Shown here one piece after another: positions 33,348-42,135 of a stretch of DNA of 64,000 nt. The first letter of the stretch is position 1; every line of letters begins with the position of its first letter. Source of the DNA: Clostridia bacterium (lineage in GTDB: Bacteria > Bacillota > Clostridia > Oscillospirales > Acutalibacteraceae); NCBI GenBank assembly GCA_017624675.1, contig JAGAMO010000006.1, positions 1 through 64,000 on the forward strand, in the 5' to 3' direction. A program made the translations under genes and the position numbers. The notes beneath the pieces were generated by a model. That model saw only the letters and a list, made by a program, of their open reading frames with translations, was not told the origin of the DNA and searched no databases.

Positions 33348-33998
33348 ATGACAAAAGTTTATATTATAAGGCATTGCGAAACCGACGGTAATGCTTTGAA
33401 AAAATTTCAAGGACATACAGATAACGACATTAACGAAATGGGTGCCAAACAGCTACTTGCTTTGGGTGACAAGTTTAAAAATATACCCCTTGATGCAGTT
33501 TACTCAAGCCCACTTATAAGAGCCCACAAAACCGCGTTGGCAATTTCCGAAAGCCAAAACACTCCCCTTTTTACCAACGATGGATTAGTCGAAATTAACG
33601 GTGGTGTTTACGAAGGCAAAACCTTTGATGAACTCAAAAATTCTTATCCCGAGTTTGCCGAGATGTGGGAGTCAAAAACATGGGAATTTGCTCCCGAAAA
33701 TGGTGAAACCATGCCCGATGCTTATGAAAGAATTTGGAATACCGTTACTAAAATCGTCAAAGAAAACAAAGACAAAACTATCGCCATAGTAAGTCACGGA
33801 TTTGTTATTCGCTCGCTCTTTTGCCGAATTTTATATAACGATATTAAAAAATTCCGCCAACTCGATTATGGTTTTAACACTTCGGTTTCTCTTTTAGAAT
33901 TTGAAGACGAAACTAAACCAAAAATAGTATATTTAAACGATTTATCCCATCTGACCGATGACCTTATCAATAAAAACGCAAGGGTGCCAATAAAATGA
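33348..33998 (+). CDS. Histidine phosphatase superfamily protein
   Basis: A protein of about 216 residues of the phosphoglycerate-mutase-like histidine phosphatase family. The catalytic motif is RHCETDGN (His9), with cysteine in place of the usual glycine of RHGET. The second histidine is in IVSHGFVIR, and the acid region reads EINGGVYEGKT. The start at 33348 follows GGTGA by five bases; an ORF extension to 33312 has no site. Substrate unknown. It heads a close-packed cluster, overlapping ruvX by ATGA. Confidence 0.85.
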   Translation: MTKVYIIRHCETDGNALKKFQGHTDNDINEMGAKQLLALGDKFKNIPLDAVYSSPLIRAHKTALAISESQNTPLFTNDGLVEINGGVYEGKTFDELKNSYPEFAEMWESKTWEFAPENGETMPDAYERIWNTVTKIVKENKDKTIAIVSHGFVIRSLFCRILYNDIKKFRQLDYGFNTSVSLLEFEDETKPKIVYLNDLSHLTDDLINKNARVPIK

Positions 33999-34417
33999 TA
34001 ATTATGTCTGTTGACCTTGGAAAGGCAAGAACAGGAATTGCCGTTTCGGACAGTTTGGAAATGTTTGCTTTCCCGAAAACCGTTATTACAGAATACAACA
34101 CCGAAAAATTAATAGATAAAATCTGTCTTTGTGCCAAAGAATATTCTGCCGATATGTTGGTTGTAGGTTTCCCTAAAAATATGGACGGAAGCGTTGGTTT
34201 CAGAGCCGAGGAGTGCGAAAACATTGCAAAAAGTTTACAGCAGAAAACCTCACTCGAAACTGTTTTGTGGGACGAAAGATGCACAACAATTTCAGCCCAC
34301 ACAGCCCTGAATTACACCAACACCAGAGGTAAAAACCGAAAAAAAGTTATTGACGCAGTTGCGGCGGTTATAATACTTGAAGACTATCTTAAATACAGAC
34401 AAAACCGAAAGGATTAG
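33995..34417 (+). CDS. ruvX: Holliday junction resolvase-like RuvX (YqgF)
   Basis: A 140-residue RNase H-fold protein. MSVDLGKARTGIAVSD, VVGFPKNMDGS, and DERCTTISAHTAL followed by KKVIDAVAAVIILEDYL carry the conserved acidic residues of the YqgF/RuvX family. These proteins have been linked to Holliday-junction cleavage and to processing of pre-16S rRNA 5' ends. The start overlaps the preceding stop as ATGA, and the next gene starts within six bases of its stop, so it is firmly in the operon. Confidence 0.93.
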   Translation: MIIMSVDLGKARTGIAVSDSLEMFAFPKTVITEYNTEKLIDKICLCAKEYSADMLVVGFPKNMDGSVGFRAEECENIAKSLQQKTSLETVLWDERCTTISAHTALNYTNTRGKNRKKVIDAVAAVIILEDYLKYRQNRKD

Positions 34418-34422
34418 TGTAT

Positions 34423-35106
34423 ATGTATAAATTTGAAATACATCTTCATACAAATAATTGCAGTGCCTGTGCCAAGTCTTCACCAAGAGAATATATTGAT
34501 GCTGCTTTGGAACACGAATACAGCGGCATTGTGGTCACAAATCATTTTTATCACGGCAATACACGAGTCGACCGAAATTTGCCTTGGCGTGATTTTGTTA
34601 ATGCTTACATTGAAGATTATTTGGAGTTTAAAGAATTAGGGGACAAATACGGCATTACTGTATTCTTTGGCATTGAAGAGGGTTTTGCGGCTGGCAAAGA
34701 AATGTTAGTATACGGTCTTGACCCCCAGTGTCTTTTAGACCATCCCGAATTTCTTTTAATGACACTTAAAGAAAAATATGAATTTATCCACGAATGCGGC
34801 GGAATTTGTGTTTGCGCTCATCCCTTCAGGGACAGAAGTTATATCCCTGACCCCAACACTCCCCCCAATCCTAAGTGTTTTGACGCTATTGAGTGTTTTA
34901 ATCTGTCTAATACCATTGAAGCAAACGAAAAAGCTTTTGTTTACTCATTTAACAATAAAAAAGTTATGCTTTCGGGTAGCGATGTTCACCACGCCAAAGC
35001 TTTTGGTAACGCAGGAATTGCGTTTGATACACCCGTTACCGACTATCCCACCTTTTTAGAAAAAGTTAAAAAAGGTGACTTTAAATTAATCTACCCCGAA
35101 TTTTAG
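34423..35106 (+). CDS. PHP-domain phosphoesterase
   Basis: A 227-residue PHP-fold protein, related to histidinol phosphatase-like and DNA polymerase PHP domains. FEIHLHTNNCSACAKSSPREYIDAAL holds the first metal-binding motif (HxH). The second is in VVTNHFYH, later ones are in GIEEGF and CVCAHPFRD, and the last is in GSDVHH. It should be a metal-dependent phosphoesterase of unknown substrate. The start is taken as the ATG at 34423, nine bases after AAAGG; a GTG at 34417 overlapping the ruvX stop is the alternative. Confidence 0.8.
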   Translation: MYKFEIHLHTNNCSACAKSSPREYIDAALEHEYSGIVVTNHFYHGNTRVDRNLPWRDFVNAYIEDYLEFKELGDKYGITVFFGIEEGFAAGKEMLVYGLDPQCLLDHPEFLLMTLKEKYEFIHECGGICVCAHPFRDRSYIPDPNTPPNPKCFDAIECFNLSNTIEANEKAFVYSFNNKKVMLSGSDVHHAKAFGNAGIAFDTPVTDYPTFLEKVKKGDFKLIYPEF

Positions 35107-35115
35107 GTGAAAAGT

Positions 35116-35871
35116 ATGTTTACAACTGTTAAAGGACTTAAAATTGAATATACCGAGCAAGGCGAAGGCACCCCTGTTCTTTTGCTTCACGGATGGGGCT
35201 CTTCCTTTGCGGTTTACGGCAGAATAATGAATGCTTTGAGTAATAAATGCCGTTTGGTTGCCGTTAATTTTCCCGGTTGCGGCGAGAGTGAAACCATGAA
35301 AGAACCTTGGAATTTAGAGGATTATTGCGATTTTTGTCTTGAATTTATGAAAAATGTGGGACTTGAAAATCCCATACTCATAGGTCATTCCCACGGCGGC
35401 CGAGTAATTTTAAAAATGACCGCCGAGAAAATGGTTAATCCCCCTAAAATTGTTTTGCTTGACAGTGCGGGACTTATCCCCAAAAAGACCTTTAAGCAAA
35501 AATACCGTGCTAAAAGCTTTAAGGCAATTAAAACTGTTTTAACCTTGCCTGTTATCAGAAATTTCAGTGAAGACCTTTTGCAAAAGGCTAGAAATCATTA
35601 CGGCTCAGCGGACTATAACGCCGCTCCCGAAGTGCTTAGAAAAACTCTTGTTAGCCTTGTTAACACGGATTTGAAAGATATTTTACCTAACATCTCTTGT
35701 CCCTCTCTCCTGATTTGGGGCGACCTTGACACCGCAACTCCCTTAGAAGACGCTAAAACCATTGAAAGTCTTATCCCCGATGCGGGTCTTTGTGTCCTTA
35801 AAGGCACAGGGCATTACTCATTTTGCGAAAGTCCCTTTGAGGCCGAAGCAATTTTAAAAAGCTTTATATGA
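35116..35871 (+). CDS. Alpha/beta hydrolase
   Basis: A protein of about 251 residues of the alpha/beta hydrolase fold. VLLLHGWGSSFAVY is the oxyanion loop, IGHSHGGRVIL the nucleophile elbow (Ser in GHSHGG), and GDLDTATPLEDAKTIE and GTGHYSFCESP supply the aspartate and histidine. All three catalytic residues are in place; the substrate is unknown. The ATG at 35116 has AGGTGA five bases upstream; a GTG at 35107 is less likely. It lies between the PHP gene and the MurF-like gene in one operon, which hints at a role in envelope or precursor metabolism. Confidence 0.85.
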   Translation: MFTTVKGLKIEYTEQGEGTPVLLLHGWGSSFAVYGRIMNALSNKCRLVAVNFPGCGESETMKEPWNLEDYCDFCLEFMKNVGLENPILIGHSHGGRVILKMTAEKMVNPPKIVLLDSAGLIPKKTFKQKYRAKSFKAIKTVLTLPVIRNFSEDLLQKARNHYGSADYNAAPEVLRKTLVSLVNTDLKDILPNISCPSLLIWGDLDTATPLEDAKTIESLIPDAGLCVLKGTGHYSFCESPFEAEAILKSFI

Positions 35872-35884
35872 AAGGAAGGTTTTG

Positions 35885-37453
35885 ATGAATTATTACCTGT
35901 TAATATCCCTTGTTTTGGCAGCATTCTCTTCAATTTTCACCCTTAGCCGCCAACTGCAAATGCTACAGCAAAATTCATACTATCCTTCAAGATATTTTTC
36001 CTGGCTTAGGGACAATTTGCCTTTTTACGAGGTTTTAATGTTCCTTATAACATCTATTTTATTTATTTTTAAATTCAATATTCCCTTGGTTATATTTTGT
36101 GCTGCAGTAGCCGCCATAAGAATACCAAGATACTTAAATATTCAGAAAAAATCCATTAAAAAATTGGTTTTCACCGCAAGAGTAAAAAGACTTTTTGCAA
36201 CCGCTATCATAATTCAGGTTATTTTGATTTCAGTTTATGCGATATGGCCTATAACTTTTGCAGGCAGACTTTGCTTAGATTTCAGCTTTGTATTTTCCTA
36301 TTTAGTGCCCGTTTTCACCTTTGTTATTTGGGTGGTTACCTTACCCATTGAAAAAGCATTTAATTTATACTTTATAAACGATGCCAAAAAAATACTTCGC
36401 TCATATAAGGGTTTAAAAGTTATTGGCATTACAGGAAGTTACGGAAAAACCACCACTAAATTTATTTTAACCCGAATTTTAAGTGAGAAATTTAATGTCG
36501 TATGCACCCCTCATAGTTTTAATACCCCTATGGGTGTTGTAAGAACTGTGCGGGAATATTTCAAGCCTCAGACACAAATTTTTGTTTGTGAGATGGGTGC
36601 TAAAAATATTGGCGATATTAAAGAAATATGCAAAATTGTGCACCCTGATTTTGGTCTTATTACTTCAGTTGGCGAACAACACCTTGAAACCTTTAAGAAT
36701 GTTGACAATGTATTTAAAACCAAGTTTGAATTAGCCGACGCTGTTTCACAAAAGCAAGGTCTTACCTTTGTTAATGGCGACAGCGATGAAATTATAAACC
36801 GAATAAACCCGGAAGATTTTAAGGTTTACGGAAGCAATAATAATTTTAACTACAGCATTAGTAATATTACATGCGGCAGAAACGGTTCTAAATTCGACCT
36901 TAATTTAGGCGATACTACCGTTACACTTACAACCAAGCTTTTAGGCAAACACAGTATTGTAAATATTGCGGGTGCCGCCGCTCTATCTTATAGTTTAGGC
37001 GTTTCGGCTGATGATATTAAATTTGCAGTAGCATCGCTAAAACCCACCGAGCACCGATTAGAGCTTAAAAACAGTGTTAATCGCTCACTTTTGATCGATG
37101 ATGCATATAACGCCAACCCCGAAGGCTCGATAGAGGCAGTTAATGTTTTAAACTCCTTTGAGGGTATGAAAAAGGTTATTATCACCCCTGGTCTTATTGA
37201 ACTTGGAGAGCGTGAATATGACTGCAACTTTAATTTAGGTGTTGCCGCCGCTTCGGTTTGCGATGTTGTGATTTTAGTAGGTATCAACCGCTCAAAGCCT
37301 TTGGCAGAGGGTGTTAAATCTACTGATTTTAACAAGGAAAACCTCCACATTGTTGGAAGTTTCAAGGACGCTATGGCAATTTACTCAAAAATAGCCGACA
37401 GTAACACTGTGGTGCTTTTAGAAAATGACTTGCCCGATAACTATTTGAACTAA
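35885..37453 (+). CDS. MurF-like Mur ligase with N-terminal membrane domain
   Basis: A 522-residue protein. About 170 N-terminal residues form four or five transmembrane helices. A Mur ligase follows with the ATP loop VIGITGSYGKTTTKF, CEMGAKNIGDI, TSVGEQHLETF, LLGKHSIVNIAGAAALSYSLG, KPTEHRLELK and DDAYNANPEGSIEAV, the pattern of MurF, which adds D-Ala-D-Ala to UDP-MurNAc-tripeptide. The next gene is ddl, which makes D-Ala-D-Ala, so the two act in sequence. The membrane anchor is unlike E. coli MurF and may place the ligase beside MraY. The ATG at 35885 follows GGAAGG; a TTG one codon earlier is an alternative. Confidence 0.87.
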   Translation: MNYYLLISLVLAAFSSIFTLSRQLQMLQQNSYYPSRYFSWLRDNLPFYEVLMFLITSILFIFKFNIPLVIFCAAVAAIRIPRYLNIQKKSIKKLVFTARVKRLFATAIIIQVILISVYAIWPITFAGRLCLDFSFVFSYLVPVFTFVIWVVTLPIEKAFNLYFINDAKKILRSYKGLKVIGITGSYGKTTTKFILTRILSEKFNVVCTPHSFNTPMGVVRTVREYFKPQTQIFVCEMGAKNIGDIKEICKIVHPDFGLITSVGEQHLETFKNVDNVFKTKFELADAVSQKQGLTFVNGDSDEIINRINPEDFKVYGSNNNFNYSISNITCGRNGSKFDLNLGDTTVTLTTKLLGKHSIVNIAGAAALSYSLGVSADDIKFAVASLKPTEHRLELKNSVNRSLLIDDAYNANPEGSIEAVNVLNSFEGMKKVIITPGLIELGEREYDCNFNLGVAAASVCDVVILVGINRSKPLAEGVKSTDFNKENLHIVGSFKDAMAIYSKIADSNTVVLLENDLPDNYLN

Positions 37454-37464
37454 GAGGTCTTTTT

Positions 37465-38664
37465 ATGAAAACAAATGTAGCATTTTTTTACGGTTGCCGT
37501 TCGGTTGAACACGAGGTTTCTATTATTTCCGCCGTTCAGGCTATGATGGCAATAAACAAGGAAAAGTATGACATCACCCCCGTTTATGTTACAAAAGACG
37601 GCGAGATGTATACAGGCGAAAAGCTTTTCTTTATTGAAGAATACCGCGATTTGCCAAAGCTTTTAGAAAACTGCAAAAAAGTTTTCTTTGTTAGAGAAAA
37701 CGGTAAAGTACTTATGAAGCAAGAATGTGAAAAAGGCTTCTTCAAAAAGGAAATCCCCCCTGTGGAAATTGATGTTGCTTTCCCAGTTGTTCATGGCACA
37801 AACTGTGAAGACGGCACAATTCAGGGTTACTTAGAGTTTTTAGGACTCCCCTATGTTGGCTGTGATATTTTATCCTCGGCAGTTGGTATGGATAAGGCAG
37901 TTTTCAAGGATGTTTTAATGAAAGCGGGACTTCCCGTGCTTGACTGTATCCGTTTCACTTCCCGTGAATATTTAAGCGACAAAGAGGGTATACAGGCTAA
38001 AATTACAGAAAAAATCGGTTATCCTCTAATTGTTAAACCCGTAAATTTAGGCTCAAGTGTCGGTATCAGCAAGGTAAACTCTGCAGAAGAATTAGACGAG
38101 GCTTTAACCCTTGCCATATCCTTTGCCGATAAAATCTTGGTTGAAAGAGCCGTTACTAAAATTCGTGAAATTAACTGCTCGGTTTTAGGCGATGTTAACG
38201 AGTGTTTTGCCAGTGTTTGCGAAGAACCCTTTATGAGCGATGAAATCCTTTCTTACGAAAATAAATACCTCTCTAACGCAAAGGGCGGTCAGAGTAAAGG
38301 TATGGCTTCTTTAGGCAGAAAAATACCCGCCGATTTAAGTGAAGAAAGAAGCAACGAAATCCGTGAACTTTCTTGCAAGATATTCAAAGCTATCGGTGCC
38401 AGTGGCGTTGTTAGAATTGACTATATTATCGACGGCGAGACTGATACTGTCTACGCCAACGAAATTAACACCATCCCAGGCTCCTTGGCTTTCTATCTTT
38501 GGGATGCTACCGATATGAAATATCCCGAGCTTTGCGAAAGACTAATTGAACTTGCTTTCCGCAGACAGCGTAACCGTGATAATTTAACCTTTACTATTGA
38601 TACTAATATACTTTCAGGTGTTAAACTCGGCGGTGCAAAGGGAACAAAAGGAGCAAAGTTTTAA
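37465..38664 (+). CDS. ddl: D-alanine--D-alanine ligase family
   Basis: A 399-residue ATP-grasp ligase. The start KTNVAFFYGCRSVEHEVSIISAVQAM is the Ddl signature (SxEHEVSxxS). HGTNCEDGTIQGYLEFLGLPYVGCD, VKPVNLGSSVGISK and the late NEINTIPGSLAFYLW are conserved and hold the metal and substrate residues. It joins two D-alanines for peptidoglycan, feeding the upstream MurF-like enzyme. At 399 residues it is longer than typical Ddl (about 350), with additions in the middle and after residue 370. The omega-loop region reads SYENKYLSN, which suits D-Ala-D-Ala rather than D-Ala-D-Lac, but this is inference. Confidence 0.9.
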   Translation: MKTNVAFFYGCRSVEHEVSIISAVQAMMAINKEKYDITPVYVTKDGEMYTGEKLFFIEEYRDLPKLLENCKKVFFVRENGKVLMKQECEKGFFKKEIPPVEIDVAFPVVHGTNCEDGTIQGYLEFLGLPYVGCDILSSAVGMDKAVFKDVLMKAGLPVLDCIRFTSREYLSDKEGIQAKITEKIGYPLIVKPVNLGSSVGISKVNSAEELDEALTLAISFADKILVERAVTKIREINCSVLGDVNECFASVCEEPFMSDEILSYENKYLSNAKGGQSKGMASLGRKIPADLSEERSNEIRELSCKIFKAIGASGVVRIDYIIDGETDTVYANEINTIPGSLAFYLWDATDMKYPELCERLIELAFRRQRNRDNLTFTIDTNILSGVKLGGAKGTKGAKF

Positions 38665-39848
38665 TGACCGAACTGATTGTAAAGTTATTCATAAAAAACA
38701 GTGATGACATAAAGGACAATACTGTTAGAAAAGCATACGGAACCTTAGGCGGTTTTGTTGGAATTATATGCAACCTTATTTTGTGTGTGATTAAAATCAC
38801 TGTAGGTTTAATTTCGGGCAGTATTTCCATTATGGCGGACGGCTTTAACAACCTTTCCGATATGGGCTCCTCTCTTATCACTATTATTGGTTTTAAAATT
38901 GCAGGAAAGCCTGCCGATAAAGACCACCCATTCGGTCATGGAAGAATAGAATACATATCGGCTTTTATTGTGGCTGTTCTTATTCTAATTGTGGGTGTTG
39001 ACCTTCTTGAAAGCTCAGTTAGTGCTCTTATAAACAACAGTAAAGCGCCTACATACAGTGCTTTAGCTATTATTGTTCTTGCTGTTTCGGTTTTAATTAA
39101 GTTTTGGATGTTTTTATTCAACAAAAAGCTTTCAAATAAAATATCTTCCGAAGTATTATTTGCCACAGCTAAGGACAGTCTCAATGACGCTATTGCCACC
39201 GCTGTAATTTTACTCTCGGTTGCTGTTACGAAATTCGTAACTCTTCCCTTTAATCTTGACGCATTAATGGGTATTTTGGTGGCATTGTTTATACTTTGGT
39301 CGGGCATTAACTCCGCTCGTGATACACTTAATGAAATTTTGGGCAAACCGCCCGAAAAAGAGCTTATTGAAGAACTTGAAAGCATTATAATGTCCTTCAA
39401 AGAATTCGTTGGTATTCACGATTTAATTGTTCATAACTACGGTGTTGGCAGACAGTTTGCTTCGGTGCATGTTGAGGTGCCTCAGGATATAGACATTGTA
39501 AAATGTCACGAACAGGTTGACCTTTGTGAAAAGCTTGTGGGTGAGCAACTTAATTTAACTCTTGTCATTCATATGGACCCTATCGACATCAACAACGAAG
39601 CGGTAAATGACACAAAACAAAAATTATCCGATGCCATAAAGGTTATTGATGAAAATTTGACTCTTCACGATTTTAGGATGACACCATTAAGCGAAAAACG
39701 GACAAACCTTATTTTTGATGTTGTAGTCCCCCCAGAACTTAAAATCAGTGAAAAAGAGCTTGAAGAAAAAATTATAACTTTAGCAAAACTTATAAACCCA
39801 ATTTTCGAATGTGTCATAACCTTTGATAACGATTTTTGCGGACACTAA
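38664..39848 (+). CDS. Cation diffusion facilitator (CDF) transporter
   Basis: A 394-residue metal exporter with six transmembrane helices in the first 215 residues. GSISIMADGFNNLSDMGSSLI contains the first metal-site DxxxD, and DHPFGHGRIEYISA the HxxxxxH motif. The fifth-helix NDAIATAVIL (aspartate) follows near residue 173. The cytoplasmic domain (about 216-394) is longer than usual and includes a second ferredoxin-like segment (DFRMTPLSEKRTNLIFDVVVP). It probably exports Mn2+, Zn2+ or Fe2+. It overlaps ddl by one base (TAATG) and closes the operon at the terminator. Confidence 0.9.
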   Translation: MTELIVKLFIKNSDDIKDNTVRKAYGTLGGFVGIICNLILCVIKITVGLISGSISIMADGFNNLSDMGSSLITIIGFKIAGKPADKDHPFGHGRIEYISAFIVAVLILIVGVDLLESSVSALINNSKAPTYSALAIIVLAVSVLIKFWMFLFNKKLSNKISSEVLFATAKDSLNDAIATAVILLSVAVTKFVTLPFNLDALMGILVALFILWSGINSARDTLNEILGKPPEKELIEELESIIMSFKEFVGIHDLIVHNYGVGRQFASVHVEVPQDIDIVKCHEQVDLCEKLVGEQLNLTLVIHMDPIDINNEAVNDTKQKLSDAIKVIDENLTLHDFRMTPLSEKRTNLIFDVVVPPELKISEKELEEKIITLAKLINPIFECVITFDNDFCGH

Positions 39849-39856
39849 GTAAAACT

Positions 39857-39889
39857 TAAAGAACCCCTTTGTGGGTTCTTTTTTTATTT
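39857..39889 (+). terminator. Terminator after the CDF gene
   Basis: AAAGAACCC and GGGTTCTTT around CTTTGT, followed by seven T. Confidence 0.9.
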
Positions 39890-39949
39890 TCTAATATTTT
39901 GCAAAAAAAGTGGAAAAGTATTAAAAGAACTAAACTTTGGAGGGATTTT

Positions 39950-41290
39950 ATGAAAAATAAAATTTTGGCAACAATACTTTCATTAATTTGTATTGTTTCT
40001 TGTTTTTCTTTGGCAGGATGCGGCGAAAGAAAAGAAGCACTGGTTTATTATTTGAATTTTAAACCCGAATCTGCTGCTGTTTACGAGGAACTTGCAAAAA
40101 AATACGAAGAAGAAACAGGTATTGCCGTTAAGGTGGTTACTGCCGCCGCCAACACCTATGAGCAAACCTTGAAATCGGAAATTGCTAAATCCGATGCACC
40201 TACAATTTTTCAAGTTAACGGACCTATTGGTTATGACGCTTGGAAAGATTACTGCCTTGATATTAAAGACAGTAAACTTTACTCATTTTTAACAGATACA
40301 GACCTTGCAATTAAGGACGGTGACGGTATTTACGGCATCCCTTATGTTGTAGAGGGTTACGGCATTATTTACAACGATGCAATTATGGAAAAATATTTTG
40401 CCTTAAAATCAAAAAAGACTAACATTAATTCAGTTAGTGAGATTATTTCCTTTGACAAATTAAAGGCTGTTGTAGAGGATATGACCACCCAAAAAGAAAC
40501 ATTAGGAATACAGGGTGTTTTTGCCTCTACCTCACTTTCAAGCGGAGAGGATTGGCGTTGGCAAACCCACCTTTTAAACGTTCCGCTTTATTACGAAATG
40601 GTCGAAAATGACAACAAAAATGACCCAACTTTAAATCTTTTAGATGCTAAGGAAATTAAACACAACTATTCAAAAAACTTTCAAAATCTTTTTGACCTTT
40701 ATATAAACAACTCGGTAACCGCAAAAACACTTTTGGGTTCAAAATCGGTTGCCGATTCGATGGCAGAATTTGCATTAGGTCAGGTTGCTATGGTACAAAA
40801 CGGTAACTGGGGTTGGTCTCAGATTTCGGGTGTAAAGGGAAACACAGTTAAAGAAAGCGATGTTAAAATGATGCCTATGTATATAGGAATAGAGGGCGAA
40901 GAAAACCAAGGTATTTGCATTGGAACTGAGAATTATTTTGCAATTAATAAAAATGTTTCAAAAGAAAAACAAGAGGCTTCTTTAAAATTCCTTGAATGGT
41001 TATTCTCAAGCGAAACAGGTAAAAAATATGTCAGTGAAAAATTAGGATTTATCACACCTTTCAACACATTTACCGAGGCAGAACAACCCGCCGACCCATT
41101 AGCAAAAGAAATTGTGCGTTATATGTCAGATGAAAAATATGAAAACATTCCTTGGATATTTACCGCTTTCCCCAGCGAAGCCTTTAAAAAGGATGTTGGC
41201 AACGCATTGCTTGATTACGCTCAAGGCACTAAAAAATGGGAGGATGTTGAAAAAACAGTTATTTCCAAATGGAAGAGTGAGCGTTCTTGA
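39950..41290 (+). CDS. Sugar ABC transporter binding lipoprotein
   Basis: A 446-residue extracellular binding protein of family 1, lipid-anchored: the signal peptide KILATILSLICIVSCFSLAGC ends at a lipobox Cys. Two lobes follow, with VYYLNFKPESAAVYEELAKKYEEETG at the start and QVAMVQNGNWGWSQI in the second half, as in maltose or maltodextrin binding proteins. The ATG at 39950 follows GGAGGG; the ORF continues upstream to 39869 without a ribosome-binding site. It begins an operon with two permeases and MalQ, so the ligand is inferred to be maltodextrin. There is no ATPase gene nearby. Confidence 0.85.
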   Translation: MKNKILATILSLICIVSCFSLAGCGERKEALVYYLNFKPESAAVYEELAKKYEEETGIAVKVVTAAANTYEQTLKSEIAKSDAPTIFQVNGPIGYDAWKDYCLDIKDSKLYSFLTDTDLAIKDGDGIYGIPYVVEGYGIIYNDAIMEKYFALKSKKTNINSVSEIISFDKLKAVVEDMTTQKETLGIQGVFASTSLSSGEDWRWQTHLLNVPLYYEMVENDNKNDPTLNLLDAKEIKHNYSKNFQNLFDLYINNSVTAKTLLGSKSVADSMAEFALGQVAMVQNGNWGWSQISGVKGNTVKESDVKMMPMYIGIEGEENQGICIGTENYFAINKNVSKEKQEASLKFLEWLFSSETGKKYVSEKLGFITPFNTFTEAEQPADPLAKEIVRYMSDEKYENIPWIFTAFPSEAFKKDVGNALLDYAQGTKKWEDVEKTVISKWKSERS

Positions 41291-42135
41291 AAATAAACCA
41301 ATACAGAAGATATTTTCCCATTTTTGTAGCCCCTTGTCTTGTTGCATTTTTAATTGCCTTTGTAATCCCCTTTGTTATGGGACTGTTTCTTTCCTTTACC
41401 GAGTTTAGAACTGTTAGCAACGCTCAGTTTGTGGGAATAGAAAATTATATAAGAGCCTTTAGTGATGACAGCGGTTTTTTAGAGTCCCTTTGGTTTACTG
41501 TTAAATTTGCAATCATTTCGGTTATAACCATAAATGTTTTTGCCTTTTTCTTGGCGCTGATTTTAACTAAATCGGTGCCTGGAACAAAGCTTTTTCGAAC
41601 TGTATTTTTTATGCCGAATTTGATAGGCGGTATCGTACTAGGCTATATTTGGCAAGTTATTATAAACGGTGTTCTATATAATTTTAATTACTCTATAACC
41701 TCTGACCCAACCTTTGGATTTTGGGGGCTTGTAATTCTTATGAATTGGCAAATGATAGGTTATATGATGATAATTTATATTGCGGGAATACAAAATATCT
41801 CGACAGATATTTTAGAAGCCGCAAAGGTGGACGGTGCGGGTGGTTTTGTTACCCTGACCAAAATAATTATCCCATCAGTTATGCCTTCTATTACCATTTG
41901 TCTTTTTCTTACAATTACAAACTCGTTTAAGCTTTTCGACCAAAACTTAGCACTCACCGCAGGTGCACCCGCAAACCGCACCCAAATGGTTGCCCTTAAT
42001 ATATACGAGACCTTCTATTCCCGCAACGGGTATGAAGGTGTGGGTCAAGCGAAAGCCGTTATGTTCTTTGTGATTGTGGCGGTTATAGCATTGGCGCAAC
42101 TTTATTTAACAAGGAGAAAAGAGGTAGAAAATTAA
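41287..42135 (+). CDS. Sugar ABC transporter permease (MalF-like)
   Basis: A 282-residue permease with six helices. It carries the coupling loop EAAKVDGAGGFVTLTKIIIPSVMP (EAA motif near residue 180) and TEFRTVSNAQFVGIENYIRAF after the first helix, as in carbohydrate transporter permeases. It has a TTG start that overlaps the preceding stop as TTGA. It forms a heterodimer with the next gene product. The ATPase it needs would be a shared MsmX-type subunit encoded elsewhere. Confidence 0.87.
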   Translation: MKINQYRRYFPIFVAPCLVAFLIAFVIPFVMGLFLSFTEFRTVSNAQFVGIENYIRAFSDDSGFLESLWFTVKFAIISVITINVFAFFLALILTKSVPGTKLFRTVFFMPNLIGGIVLGYIWQVIINGVLYNFNYSITSDPTFGFWGLVILMNWQMIGYMMIIYIAGIQNISTDILEAAKVDGAGGFVTLTKIIIPSVMPSITICLFLTITNSFKLFDQNLALTAGAPANRTQMVALNIYETFYSRNGYEGVGQAKAVMFFVIVAVIALAQLYLTRRKEVEN

